From positions 194,875,436 to 194,939,435 of the forward strand of contig NC_080539.1 in NCBI RefSeq assembly GCF_028640845.1: a DNA stretch of 64,000 bases, written 5' to 3'. This DNA is from Ahaetulla prasina. Lineage: Eukaryota > Chordata > Lepidosauria > Squamata > Colubridae. The position numbers and the translations under genes were made by a program. This document shows, piece after piece, positions 23,197 to 48,900 of this stretch. Below the pieces are notes generated by a model, which had not been told where the DNA came from, did no database searches, and was given only the letters and a program-made list of their open reading frames with translations. Every line of letters starts with the position of its first letter. The first letter of the stretch is position 1.

Positions 23197-23324
23197 GCAA
23201 CTGGAGAGTAAAGGAGGGACGAAATATCAGACCTTATTGTGGGCGTTACCGAGACTGGGAGGAGGTGTGGCCCTAGCAGACTTTCATTTAAACCTGCTCT
23301 CTCTTTTTTTTCACCTATTGCAGA

Positions 23325-23516
23325 GTCTACGCCCCGAGTAAAAACGACGGCGGTACCGCTAGCACCAGCAGTAGCAGCTACCCAAGCGTAGAGTTCGACC
23401 GTGGCAGTGGGAGCGAGTCGAGCAGTGACAACCCAAGCTCTCCTCGTCCTGGGATCTTCCAGTCCTGTTTTTCCAAGCCTTCCAAGTCGCTCAGTGATTC
23501 CTATCTGCCCAAAGTG
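23325..23516 (+). other. IDH1: Probable 5' untranslated exon of IDH1
   Basis: GC-rich sequence just after the promoter ends at a consensus donor, AAAGTG|GTGAGT (last exon base 23516). It is on the IDH1 strand and 5.7 kb before the start-codon exon, matching the non-coding first exon of the family. A pyrimidine tract and CAG (23301-23323) immediately precede it and mimic an acceptor. The frame that joins the IDH1 ATG has no stop through this segment but also no ATG. The exact 5' end is unknown. Confidence 0.55.
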
Positions 23517-23520
23517 GTGA

Positions 23521-24880
23521 GTCTCCTCTATTTCTTCGCCTTCACTTCTTCGGGGTGCATAGATTACTCGGCTTTTAGTGTAAAAGCAACGAGTCGTGCA
23601 GTATCTTAAAGGCTGGCAAGGGTTATTGTGCCGCTGAAGCAACAAATAGCTTAAAAACTAAAATGATATTATAAGGTTACAGCGACCCTTTTTGCGGTTT
23701 TTACTGCAATTACCTAGTCTGACTGCTGCTTTGGACAGGGTTGTTTTTTTAAAAAATGACATGAAAAGCCTCTTTCATATGCTGTACAAATCCTTATTTG
23801 TGTTCGAATTTTCTTGTTTCCAGTTGCTTGTCACTGTTGACTCTTTGTCCCCACCCTCAAAATTGTAGAAGTCAAAATGGCTGAGAAAGCTTTTCACCTT
23901 TTGTGTTATATTGGTTTGGTTAAGTTTGATTGCAGACTATAGCATGTTGTAACAACTGCCTTGCTCCTAGAATAAGAGGGTCAAATGGATACATCTGTCC
24001 TTTTTTAGTCTAATCCTGATTTATGTCTGAGATTGTGGGATAGTTATAGTAATATTTGCACAATTAAATTATTTCAGAAATTATGTTAAATTCAATATGG
24101 TAAAATCAATTTCAGCTTTATTCTATAAAGCTCATAATTGATTATGAGTTTGGAAGTCTTTGTGTAAGATAATGGATTTATATCATAATCACATTATGAT
24201 ATTCTGCATTTAGGTTAGTTTTTGGGGAACCAACAATTCCATTACATGTGTGATCATGAAAATGTGAAGTGGAAATATTCAAAATAATTGGTCCCAATTT
24301 TAGCTTGATTGAGATAAAATAGTGGTGGCTGAATGCTGACCAACAAAACCAGCATTTTAATTTGAAGTGTATTTATTTTGTTTATTACATTTATATCCCA
24401 CTTTATGTCATTCAAGGTGGCATACTTAAGGTTTCTTTCATTGAAGTCCACTGATTTTATTAAATATATTTAAAGAAGTAGTTCTGGAAAGAATGGTAGA
24501 AAATTCCAGGAAACAAAAACATCATTTTAGCAGCCAATTATTAAAGTCTCTACTATAGCCTTGCTCATTTGTGCTGATTTTGCTGTGAGGTGACATATAT
24601 TGACATCCAGTTTCTGCAGCAAGATAATAATCTCTGAGAACTATAATCTTGCCTACAATTTTTTTTCTTAGTCTTTTCTACAGTAAGGCCTGTTTAATTA
24701 TGGATTTCAGAATACTGGTTATTTCAACATCCATATTATGCAAGCACTCTTTTAATTGCAACACCTTTCCCTTTTTTTCAAATCCCTTTCCCAGACATGC
24801 ACTAAGTCTTAAGGGTGGACACAAGGAAGGAGAACCTATTTTGCAGATGAATGCTATTTCCCCAGGCAAATGAAAACCTA
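23521..24880. other. IDH1 intron 1, first part
   Basis: AT-rich intron. At about 24365-24430 a 'ttatatcccactttatgtcattcaaggtgg'-like stretch is the 3' part of the SINE family seen at 38685-38945. Nothing else is recognised. Confidence 0.45.
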
Positions 24881-24881
24881 T

Positions 24882-25258
24882 ACAGGCAGTCCTCGACTTA
24901 TGACCACAACTGAGCCCAAATTTTCTGTTGATAAGTGAGGTGGCTGTTGAGTTTTGCCCCATTTCACATCCTTTCTTGCCATAGTTAAGTGAATTACTGC
25001 AGATGTTAGTAACACAGCTGTTAAGCGAATCTGGCTTCCTCATTAACTTTGCTTGTCTGAAGGTTGCAGGAGGTGATACAATCCTGGGACTGTGCAACTG
25101 TCATAAATATGAGCCAGTTGCCAAACATCTGAATTTTGATCACATCTATGCAGATGCTACAATGGTCGTAAGTGTAAAAAAGTCATAAGACACTTTTCTC
25201 AGTGCTGTTGTAACTTAGAATGGTCACTAAATGACCTATTGTAAGTTGAGTACCTGTA
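24882..25258. mobile_element. 'caggtagtcc' MITE, near-complete copy
   Basis: It starts ta|CAGGCAGTCCTCGACTTA and ends TAAGTTGAGTACCTG|ta, an imperfect terminal inverted repeat flanked by TA. The interior has the repeated 'gtgaatctggcttcctcatt' and 'gcaggaggtgatacaatcc' blocks shared by the copies at 39852, 42832 and 53983. There is no transposase. I do not assign a superfamily beyond noting the TA flanks. Confidence 0.75.
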
Positions 25259-26299
25259 ATAAGGTTTACATTTTGCAGTAAGCCACTTTATGGTTCATTT
25301 GGACTTGATTAAGCAGCTTTTTTCCTGATAGTTATAGTTAGTTCAACCAGCGATGGTCGAATGATGGATTAGTAAAATATGCAAATAGATTAAAAACTTT
25401 GTCATTTTAAACGTGCACTAATCAGCATACATTAAAATGAATTTTTGTTGCATTCTGCTTTCAAAAGATAACCATTATGTATATACCTACATACACACAT
25501 ATGACAGAGAAACATCAGTCTGGTAGTTTGAATGAATACATATACATGGCGGGGAAAAAGAATCCTGCAAGTTTACAAGACTGCTGGCATAAGGAACAAA
25601 TTGGGCTCTTCCCAATTTTTATATAATATTTATTTGTATATAAAGTATATAATGTTCCTCTAATATGAATATGAGTTACATTTCCATTTCAAAACTTATG
25701 GACTGGAGGCCGTTTCATTATATGATGGAGATAGGATTTGATCTTGAAAGCTTATGCCAGAATGAATACTTTGCTTCACAATGACGTTTTGTCACAGTTT
25801 ATCACATTTATAATCTCTGTGTAACAAACTTTGATTTATATTTAATAGTGTCATTACCAGTTTACTGATTTCATGTTCAAATATCTCTTTCCATAAGGAA
25901 AATAATTATTTTTATATTTTTTAAACTATATCTTGCAGCAATACAATAAGTATTTCTGCCAGTTTGATGATTTTGGATATTCTATTCGTATATACACATA
26001 TGATTAGACTTTAGCCTGGCCCAAGCAGTACAGTAGTACTACTGTATAGTACTACAAAAGGTAATTTTAGAGTGGAGCCTACAGCATGTGCTTCTTTCAT
26101 TGACTCTTGCATACAGTGTTAGATATCTTCTGAAGGTAAAATTGCCAAGTCATGGCTCTTTCATAACCAGCACTCGTAAGCAAATACCTGTGGGGATTAT
26201 CAATTGGCCACGGAACTTTTTAAAGCTATGCTTTTGTTGATTAAGGTCAAGGGGCAGGTAGGAGCAATTTATTTCCTTGAATATAACAACTTAGAACTA
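25259..26299. other. IDH1 intron 1, no recognised features
   Basis: AT-rich. A short palindromic run 'agtagtactactgtatagtactac' at about 26030-26055 is the only visible structure. Confidence 0.45.
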
Positions 26300-26718
26300 T
26301 TACCCTCTTCAGTCTGACCTAAGCATAGTACCTAAAATCATCTGCTACAATGTCCTACCAGCCAATGAATACTTCAGTTTCAACCAAAACAATACAAGAG
26401 CACACGATACAAACTCATGATAAACCGATCCAAACTAGACTGCAGAAAATACGACTTCAGTAACAGAGTCATTAATGCGTGGAATGCACTACCTGACACT
26501 GGTTTCTTCCCCAAACCCACAAAACTTTAACCTTAGATTGCCTACTGTAGACCTCACCCCATTCCTGAGAGGTCTGTAAGGGGTGTGCATAAGAGCACAA
26601 GAGTGCCTACCGTCCCTGTCCTAATGTTTTCTTTTATTCATATCCTTTACATGTATTTATAATTATGTTTACACTTGTATCTGTCATAAAATATATGCTT
26701 GATGAAATAAAGAAATAA
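26300..26718 (+). mobile_element. CR1-type LINE 3' fragment
   Basis: The plus-strand sequence carries broken frames for LDCRKYDFSNRVINAWNALP and PFLRGL, the same ORF2 C-terminus as the minus-strand copy at 19189-19707. The shared 3' UTR and an 'aataaagaaataaaa' tail follow. It is 5'-truncated and lies in IDH1 intron 1. Confidence 0.8.
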
Positions 26719-26719
26719 A

Positions 26720-29185
26720 ATATCTTCCTTTGAAGGATCTTATTTTCAGAAAGTAGATATATAGAAAGATCCCTTTAGCAGCCAAATATACTTTATTAAG
26801 GAAAGGAAAACAATGCTATACAAGGCTATACAAGCAGGTTCCTGGAGTGCAAATGTTTAGGCTTCTCCAAAATGCAGAGTATGGTAGTGTCAATCAGAAC
26901 TGCATTTTTATTTTATTTATTAAACTTATATGGCTGCTCATCTCACAAATGTGACAATATCATACAAAACAATCAGAAAATCAATTTTAAAACCATTCAA
27001 AGTACAAGTACAAAAATGAATATAAAAGCTAAGACGAACAGATTAGAAACAATGCCAACTAATCAAATTACCATTTCCTTGCAATTCCTGCAAGGAAAAG
27101 CAGGAATTGCAAGTAATTTTTTTTTTTACATAACCAGCAGGAATTGCAAGTAAATTTTTTTTTTACATAACCAGGTTTTAAGGGAGTTCCAGAAGGATGG
27201 TAGAGTTCTCATCTCAAAAGGGATGATGTTCCAGAGGAAGGTGCCATGGCAGAAAAGACTGATGTCCTGGGTCCCATGAAATGGACCTTCTTCATAGATG
27301 GAATCTGTAACATACCACTTCTACCAGATCCAATAGCTTGGGAAGGTGTAATTGGGTAGAGGGGTCCCTTAAATAACCCAGTCCCATGTCATGAATCAGA
27401 GACTTTGAAATGTTTGTGGAAGCAAACTGATAACCATTGCAGCTCATGAAGCAGAGGTCTAATGTGTACTCTAAGGGTACAGATGAAGCTTCCGGATATT
27501 CTCTATAATATAATTCAGCTACTAGGAACAGTTATTTAATTCAGAGTTGCTTAGACGTTGGGAAGCACACACATTGAAATTATCTCTATGCTTGGTCAGT
27601 CAGATGTTTAGACTGGATCTTGCATTTTTATTCACTTATTAAGTCCTTCTCGAGGACCTGAGCAAATGTTATTACATATATAAATGTTAAAATCACAGCT
27701 GCCAGTTCTTTAGCTAGTGTTGGCCTTCATATTCAGAGTTCCTCCTAAAAGCATAGGATGTTGTAATGTATTGATATAGTATATGTGACAATCCAACCAG
27801 TGTGGCCTTTTGTAATTCACAGATGGAAATTTTGTCAATACACACATTTTGTAAGTGTTATCCAAAAAAAATTTATATGGTATCCAATGTGTCAATCACT
27901 GGGTCTACCTTGGTTGATTTATGCCATAATCATTCAATTTCAATTTTCAGATCTTGATGTTTCATGTTTTTCTTCAGTTCTTTGTCTTCTAATCTGCTGT
28001 CCCTTGGTGTTACCACCTCATGTATCCATATTTTCTTCTTTTCAATCATAGTTAAATCCAGTGTGATATAAGCCAAGACTTTATAACTTTGTATGTGGAA
28101 ATCCATAATATTTTAGCCTCCTCATTTTTATTATTTTCAACTATGTGTTTCTACCAATTTTTCATTACTGGTATAGGATAATTTTTACAGATGTTCCAGT
28201 GAATCATTTTGTTGTTTCTAATAAGTTTGTGTGATCTTCTTGCTCCAACTGAGTATATGATCTGGGGGGTTTTGTTCTTGCTTTTTTTGCAAAATCTGAT
28301 CAATTTGACATTTTTTTCAGTTCTGACTTTGATTGTATTAGTTTAAATAGTTTACTCTTGAGCAGCCAAAATCAAGCCATTGGATTCTTTTTTTAATGTT
28401 AGTTGTAAGCCATTCCTATATTTTATCTTTATTCACTTTCACCTTCATTTTTGTAGATGTTGGACCATGTAATGCTTTTCCTTGACAGCATTCAGTTCAT
28501 GTTTTATTGCAGTTCATGTTTATTTCTTATATATTCATTAAGTTCCAATTTTTAACCGTATTTGTTCTTAGATGTCTTTTTACATAGTCAGAGATGTCCT
28601 CTTCTCAACGTCAATTCCCAACTTTGGCTTTAATGATTTTTTTCTCTAGCACAATGAAAGCAATTTGAATAACCTTATTTTACATGCAACTGATGTAGAT
28701 TCCATTTCTGAAACATGAATTGTCTCAGACACATCCAGCTGAAATTCAGGGCTGGTCCATTCACTAACTTTCAGAGTTAGCTGACTGGACTAATTTTGAT
28801 CTTCCCATAACATGTTATCCCCACTCTTATTGATCCTGTTAGAGATGTTACAAATAGGATCTGTTTGTAGTTAGACATCTCAGATCACAGCCTTTCACTG
28901 CATAGCTTATTGAAGCAGATTCCTTGTGACTTCATTCCATATATATCCAATAATTTTTAAAGAATAAAATTATTTTGCTCTTTTATATCCTATCATATCC
29001 TAATTTTATATCTACATGTATATCTTTCATTCAAAGAAACTAAAAGTTCAGGGTTGATATTGTGGAATGGGATATACAAAGCATATAGAAGAAGTACAAA
29101 ACATGTACACTTGCTTTAAGAGCAGATTCTGGACTTAATTAAAAAGTTGAGCTGGAGATGAATCAGAACTTTTTCTTTCCATTAG
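26720..29185. other. IDH1 intron 1, last part
   Basis: Holds a tandem duplication (27097-27172), a 'ccagaggaaggtgccatggc'-type degraded LINE-like stretch at about 27170-27490, and an unclassified stretch at 27900-28600 that reads like an old LINE remnant without open frames. No exon is recognised. Confidence 0.4.
27097..27172. repeat. Two-copy tandem duplication of about 37 bp
   Basis: The unit 'gcaggaattgcaagtaa', a T run of 10-13, then 'acataaccag' occurs twice back to back. A further partial 'gcaattcctgcaagg' inverted piece lies just upstream. Confidence 0.85.
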
Positions 29186-29191
29186 CTTACA

Positions 29192-43370
<14,179 letters not shown>

Positions 43371-43454
43371 CAGCTGGGCTTGAAGTATTTTTTCTGGAAA
43401 GACAACTGTCTCGTGGATGGATGGATGACTGTACTATGTTGTGTGTGTGTGCGT

Positions 43455-43489
<35 letters not shown>

Positions 43490-44100
43490 CACATACATAG
43501 AGGAAATAAGGGTAGCACTTCAAAAAGTAAGAAATCAACCTGAACTGTGTAATGATCAAACACACTCACCCTCTAGCTTTCTGTAATGTTAAGAGTGGGA
43601 AAGGTAACAACAAAACTGATGTTTGTCTCTATGGAAAATAGCTTTTCCCTGGTCAGGAATTAGGGGAATTAATATTTGTTTAAGGGGAATGGGCTCTAAA
43701 TTAAGTCATTTTTAAGACTTTTACTTTCTAACTCATTAGATTATATACAGAATGCAGAAGATCCTTCGGACCAACCATTTTAATGAAATTGAAAAACATC
43801 CAGCTTGATATGGGCAATGTTGTAAGAGGATTTTAATTACTTGTGGTGGGGAAGAAGGAAAATGTTTTACAGGAAACTTTACTATGACATAGCCTTGTAC
43901 ACAGTACAGGCAGAACAATTCTTTCATTTCCTTACATCTGGGAGCTGACTAAAGAGAAAGAAAAGCTGCTTTCTGCTTGCATATGTAGCTTAAGATGGAG
44001 CATTTCAAACTAACTTGTCACCCAATTTGGATTGGCGGTAACATTGGTTTTTAAAGCAGGAAATAAACACTAATACCCATCCTTGTATCCTGTGGTCTGT
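43371..44100 (+). terminator. IDH1: IDH1 3' UTR and polyadenylation region
   Basis: About 700 bases follow the stop. A canonical AATAAA at 44062-44067 is followed 25-35 bases later by a TG-rich element (tgtggtctgtg), a good cleavage signal. A long TG/CA/TA alternating tract (43437-43499) lies near the start of the UTR. Confidence 0.7.
43437..43499. repeat. Alternating TG / CA / TA tract in the IDH1 3' UTR
   Basis: About 60 bases of almost unbroken purine-pyrimidine alternation: (TG)n, GCGTA, (CA)n, (TA)n. The TG and CA halves are self-complementary. The protein frames here are low-complexity artefacts. Confidence 0.9.
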
Positions 44101-45828
44101 GAACTGTAACTTAAAATCCAGCAACTTACACATTTCTTCTGCCACTTGAAAGGATATAGAATGTTCAGTTTAAAAAGCCTGGACAAGTTTGAAACCAGTG
44201 CACAACAGACTAAGATCTAATTCTTATATACGAGTGCAATAGTGCCATCTTGATATGTAAGTATGAGCATCTCTTGTCCTCTAGGAACCTGGAAAAATTG
44301 GGAAGTGCAGATTACATTCAACTTTTCTATAGGGTAGGCATCAGTATTGGACCTGTGACAGAACCGAAAATCTGATGTACATTTCCAAATTAAAGTGTAT
44401 ACAGCTATCATCACAAAACATCCATTCATGGAAGGCAAAATACCATGGTGAGAACATGCTCTCTCTCCAGGATGCTCAAGTTTACCGTTTTTTCCTGTCC
44501 AACAGTTCCTATTTTCAACCAAGCACAGAATTGCAATCATCATCTAATTTTTAAAAAATGTATGATAGAAATCGTCGTATATGGGCAACACATTGGATTT
44601 GGTCCATTTTTTCCAGAAAATTTATCATAATGTTGGATGTGCCACATCAGAAATAGAAAAGGATTAGGTAAATTAGATAAAATGTTTGCATACAAGAATC
44701 CAAAATAAACTATTATATTTTGAATTTTTTGGAACTATGTTCAAAGAATAGTACATTAAATGATTGTGGGGTGGAGGAGGGAACAGTGTTACTGAAGTAC
44801 TTTGTGACACACCAGATGCCCATTTAATTAAAAAAAACTAGGAAATTGAAAGTAATATAGGGATAAGTCTTTGCCAGAAGTGCAGCTTTTAAGCCTTCAC
44901 TGCATTTATACTTACCTTGAGATGTATCTACCATTTTATGGCCTATTCATTGATGGAAAAATATTAACTTATTTTTAACATCTTGAAAAATATGGTACAA
45001 TTGTGTTTGCCTGTCCCCACAACAAATTCTAAAGAAGATCTAGATTTGAGATGGGACATATTTTAACATCCTCCCACTGGGAAAACTGTTACTACTTTCT
45101 CCTCATGTAATATTTCTGTTAAAAAAAAGATGGTTACCTCCAAAAAAATAAAGCTGTCTTAATTATACATTCAAAGTTTTAAAGTACAGTGGAAGCTAAA
45201 CTATAGTATCCTTTCTTTGAGAACAAAGATAAGATTCATTTGGATATTAAAAAATATCATTTATAATTCTATTGATTTAAGAAGTGAACAATTTTACACA
45301 AATTACTGAAACATTATTTCAAAATCTCTGAATACATTAATCTGTCATACAACAAAGTAACATTTCTCCATAATGTATTTTTTATATTTTTTCTTATACT
45401 GTTTTCTACATGAAAATAAGTTTTGATTACGTGAAATCTGCTTTCCAAGCAAAATGAATGTCTTGACTTTGCCTTATTTTCCTTTATAGTACTTGGATTA
45501 CTCTACTGACTCTGATGTTGTATGAAGCTTTAAAGTTAGACTTCTATTGCAGTAAATAATAACATGATAATAATATAGAAGACGTGCGAGTGGATAGAAT
45601 ACTGATTTTAGTTTTCATGTTATTTTGACATTTTAGCTAGCTTACATATGCATCTTGAAATAGGTAGAATAAATCTGATGTAATTCAACAGACCTAGTTT
45701 GAGAAACAAATATTTGTAGAAAATTTTTTTATTTTTAAAATGAAATCGCTAAAACTAGGTGATTTAAGAAAAAACTCACACCTAGGAAACAATTGTGTTA
45801 TTCTTTGTCTAAAGACTAATCACCAAAT
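44101..45828. other. Gap between the convergent IDH1 and SGO2 3' ends
   Basis: AT-rich sequence without recognised genes. It should contain the SGO2 3' UTR on minus. A TTTATT at 45728-45733 (AATAAA on minus), about 100 bases after the SGO2 stop, is a candidate polyadenylation signal. Confidence 0.45.
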
Positions 45829-45967
45829 CTAAGCTGAATTTCCTTTTTTAATGTTCTTGGTTTTCCTGGACATTTCAGTTCCTTTCGTCAAGTTCTTCTT
45901 TTTTGTTTTGTAGATGGGGGAACTGAGGAAGTCAGTCAATGTAAAGGGGTCACCACGCCTCAGTTTT
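45829..45967 (-). CDS. SGO2: SGO2 last exon
   Basis: Acceptor tttctttcctacag. Encodes [20 protein letters not shown] and a Lys-rich tail, with stop at 45829-45831. It holds the second half of the basic SGO box, which binds phosphorylated histone H2A in shugoshins, plus a tail of about 40 residues. Confidence 0.9.
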
Positions 45968-48900
45968 CTGTAGGAAAGAAACATATAATTTGTTATAAAT
46001 ACTATACTGACTTCATATCCAGAAAACAATATCCAATTTGTACATTCCAACTAAAAAACATACGTGGAACAAAATGTAAAACTAACCTATTCAGGTTAGG
46101 CTCTGCATAGGAAACATCCTTTTTTCTTCGTCGGCTTCGATATATTGGAGAAGTTTCAAAATGGACTGAATTGGTCAAATCTTTCAGTATTTTGTTTCCT
46201 GTGAATAGAATAAGGTAACTAACCAGTGCTTATGATATGTCAATACTTCCAAGATGAATTCAGTAGATTAGGTAAAAGATAAAGGTTCCCCTCGCACATA
46301 CGTGCTAGTCGTTCCTGACTCTAGGGGGCGGTACTCATCTCCGTTTCAAAGCCGAAGAGCCAGTGCCGTCCGAAGACATCTCTGGTCATGTGGCCGGCAT
46401 GACTAAACGCCAAAGGGGCACGGAATCATGTTACCTTCCCACCAAAGGTGATCCCTATTTTTCTACTTGCATTTTTTACGTGCTTTCGAACTGCTAGGTA
46501 GGCAGAAGCTAGGACAGGTAACGGGAGCTCACCCTGTTATGCGGCACTAGGGATTCGAACTGCTGAACTGCCGACCTTTCGATTGACAAGCTCAGCATCT
46601 TAGCTACTGAGCCACAGTATCCCTCTGTAGATTACTGTTAAGCTGTAGATTATTAATAAGTAAAAGGTTAAAGGTGGGTTTTTTTCATTTTTTTAACTAT
46701 TTTTACTACATGCCTGTTAATTGGGAGTAAATCAGAATAATTTCTGAGTATATATATCTAGAATTATACAATATTCTACAGCCATGGTCTTTCAAACAAC
46801 ACCATAGTTTGAATTATTAGTTACCAATACGGTATTACTAGTTGCTATTGTTCACCTCTTTCCAAGGAGATGAACAGAAGTCCTAGAGCAAGGTTCTCAA
46901 GGCCCGGGGACCAGATTCAGCCCAGGGGATACTTAGATCTGGCCCGCAGAGCCACCCTGGAAACAGCAAAGGACTGTCATTAAGCAAGTCCGATTTCCCC
47001 CACTGACTGCTTGCTAGAAGCCAGCTAGGAACATCACAACTGGTGATTGTGTGATTTTGGGAAACTACAGCTGTTGCAAATATATGCTGGTTGTCAAGCA
47101 TCCAAATTTTAATCGTGTTCATGTGGATGCTGCATTGGTTACAAGTGCAACGAACAGTTGGTCACTTTTTTCAGTGCCACTGAAACTTTGAATGGTCACT
47201 AAACAAATGGTTGTAAATCAAGGACTACCTTATTCCTAATCTTTAATCTGCATCTACATCCTTGAATTTTCATCCCATTCGTTCAATTCCTTACTTTTTG
47301 GAGCAATTAAAAATTGGTCCAAATCTACAATGTGAATATCTGAAGACAGCTATCAGGACCTCTCAACTTTTTCTTCTGCAAGTAAAATATACTTCGTAGT
47401 TTTAACATTAACTTTATTAACATGAACCTATTTTTCATATTTAGGATACTCTTCAGGTATGTCCTTTCTGGCCACATTCATCTCAAGCATAAATACAGTA
47501 ACCAATTGCTACAGGGCCAGCTGTGTAAAGCCTGAGTAAATCTGCTCAGATTATTTAATAATGGTAGAAAGTTCCTATATGGATAGCCTTTAACTGCCAG
47601 TAATGTCATTTTAGAAATATTTTTAAGGGCAATGAATCTGACGAAAAACAAAGTTAAATTAAGAAATAAAGTAAGAATTCAGTTGACAATTCTTAAGTCA
47701 CTGTATCTTATAATTTGTAAAGCAACAGATAAATGTAGGAATTAAATTTTTATCTTAAAGATTAATATTTATTTTAAAGATTAATTTATACACATTTATG
47801 TTAGTTTGTTTTGCTATTCGAATCCAATCCAATCCAATTTTTTATTGGCCAATTGTGATTGGACACACAAGGAATTTGTCTTGGTGCATATGCTCAGTGT
47901 ACATAAAAGCTTATTGTAAAAGCTTTTTAATATTTCTTCACTGGAATCCTAACACTCTCCATTCACGGTAAAGAAACCAAAATTAGGTTTGTTCACCATA
48001 TATGTTGATACAGTCTGAGTGAATATAGGCTAGTATTTTATATCACAGTTTCTTACTTTCCAGGGCATTCTTTCTTCATTCTAAGGTGGACAATTAGTCT
48101 CTAAATCACCAATAAGTGAAAAAATCTTGATCTAAATTGCAGGAAGTTTGGGTCATCAGAAATGAAAGCACTAGACTCAATAGGATTGCACAAAAAGAAA
48201 GCTGAAGGCAAAACCAGGTGGAACTCCTTGGGGCTCATTAGAAACCATCAATTTAATTTGTCTCCAACCTTCTAATACTCACCATTTTCTTGTAGGGCTG
48301 CATTTTCTGAACTTGTTTCTGGAATGGCTTGTATGGGCTGCTTCTCTTCTCTTCCAAAAGTCTCAAGTTGGTTAATATTTTTCTTGAAGACAGTTGAGGT
48401 TATTGACAAAGCACAATCTCTTTCTGGGCTTTCCTGGGCTTCAACATAACTAGAGCTTTTAGAAAGGCCAACTGAAGGAGAATCAGGATTTAGAGGCAAA
48501 GTCTTGGTAATATCCACAATAGTGCCGCAGTCTGGAACTTGGAGAAAATTCCATTTTTTCTGATTGGTTTGAGTGATTTCATATTCCTCTGGTCTTTGAA
48601 GGAATGGCTCACAATCAGTACCTTTGTTATCCAAATCACTTACAATGCATGTTTTCTTGCTAAAGCCAGCCTCTTTGCTGTTGGCAGTCCAGTTTGTCTT
48701 CTCTGAATGGCTACTTTTTTTAGTTAAAGAGCAACTGTTTAGGGTGGTTGAGGTTTGCCAGTTCTTTTTGACTGAGCTATTATTTTCTTCAAAAAGGGTA
48801 TCATCATCACCCATTGAAAATACAGATGGCCTACATTTTGATTTATTTCTCTTTTTTTTACTGACTTTTTGAACTTTTTCATTCAACTCAAACACATCAG

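Larger units (their letters stand above)
20860..23520. promoter_or_regulatory. Divergent PIKFYVE/IDH1 promoter region
   Basis: GC content and CpG frequency rise sharply over 20860-21560 and again over 22550-23520, unlike the AT-rich surroundings. The PIKFYVE start-codon exon lies on minus to the left and the IDH1 start-codon exon on plus to the right, so this is where head-to-head transcription must begin. A GGAAGTG (ETS-like) motif on minus at about 21418-21425, and CCAAT boxes near IDH1 exon 1, fit TATA-less housekeeping promoters. A foldback MITE (21612-21766) sits between the two GC-rich cores. Confidence 0.7.

Noticed and set aside
23301..23324. Pyrimidine tract plus CAG taken as a true 3' splice site
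   Set aside because: No upstream exon is visible on the plus strand. Its position right after the CCAAT boxes fits a transcription start region better, so it is kept only as an open question in the findings.
22916..23341. Open frames of 141 and 151 codons on both strands near the IDH1 promoter
   Set aside because: GC-rich promoter sequence has few stops. Neither frame has a recognisable domain, and the plus frame ends inside the proposed IDH1 exon.
46540..46622. Possible tRNA gene on minus (perfect B box)
   Set aside because: The sequence continues as a SINE with a BovB-like tail and a target duplication. The cloverleaf is decayed, so it is the tRNA-derived head of a SINE.
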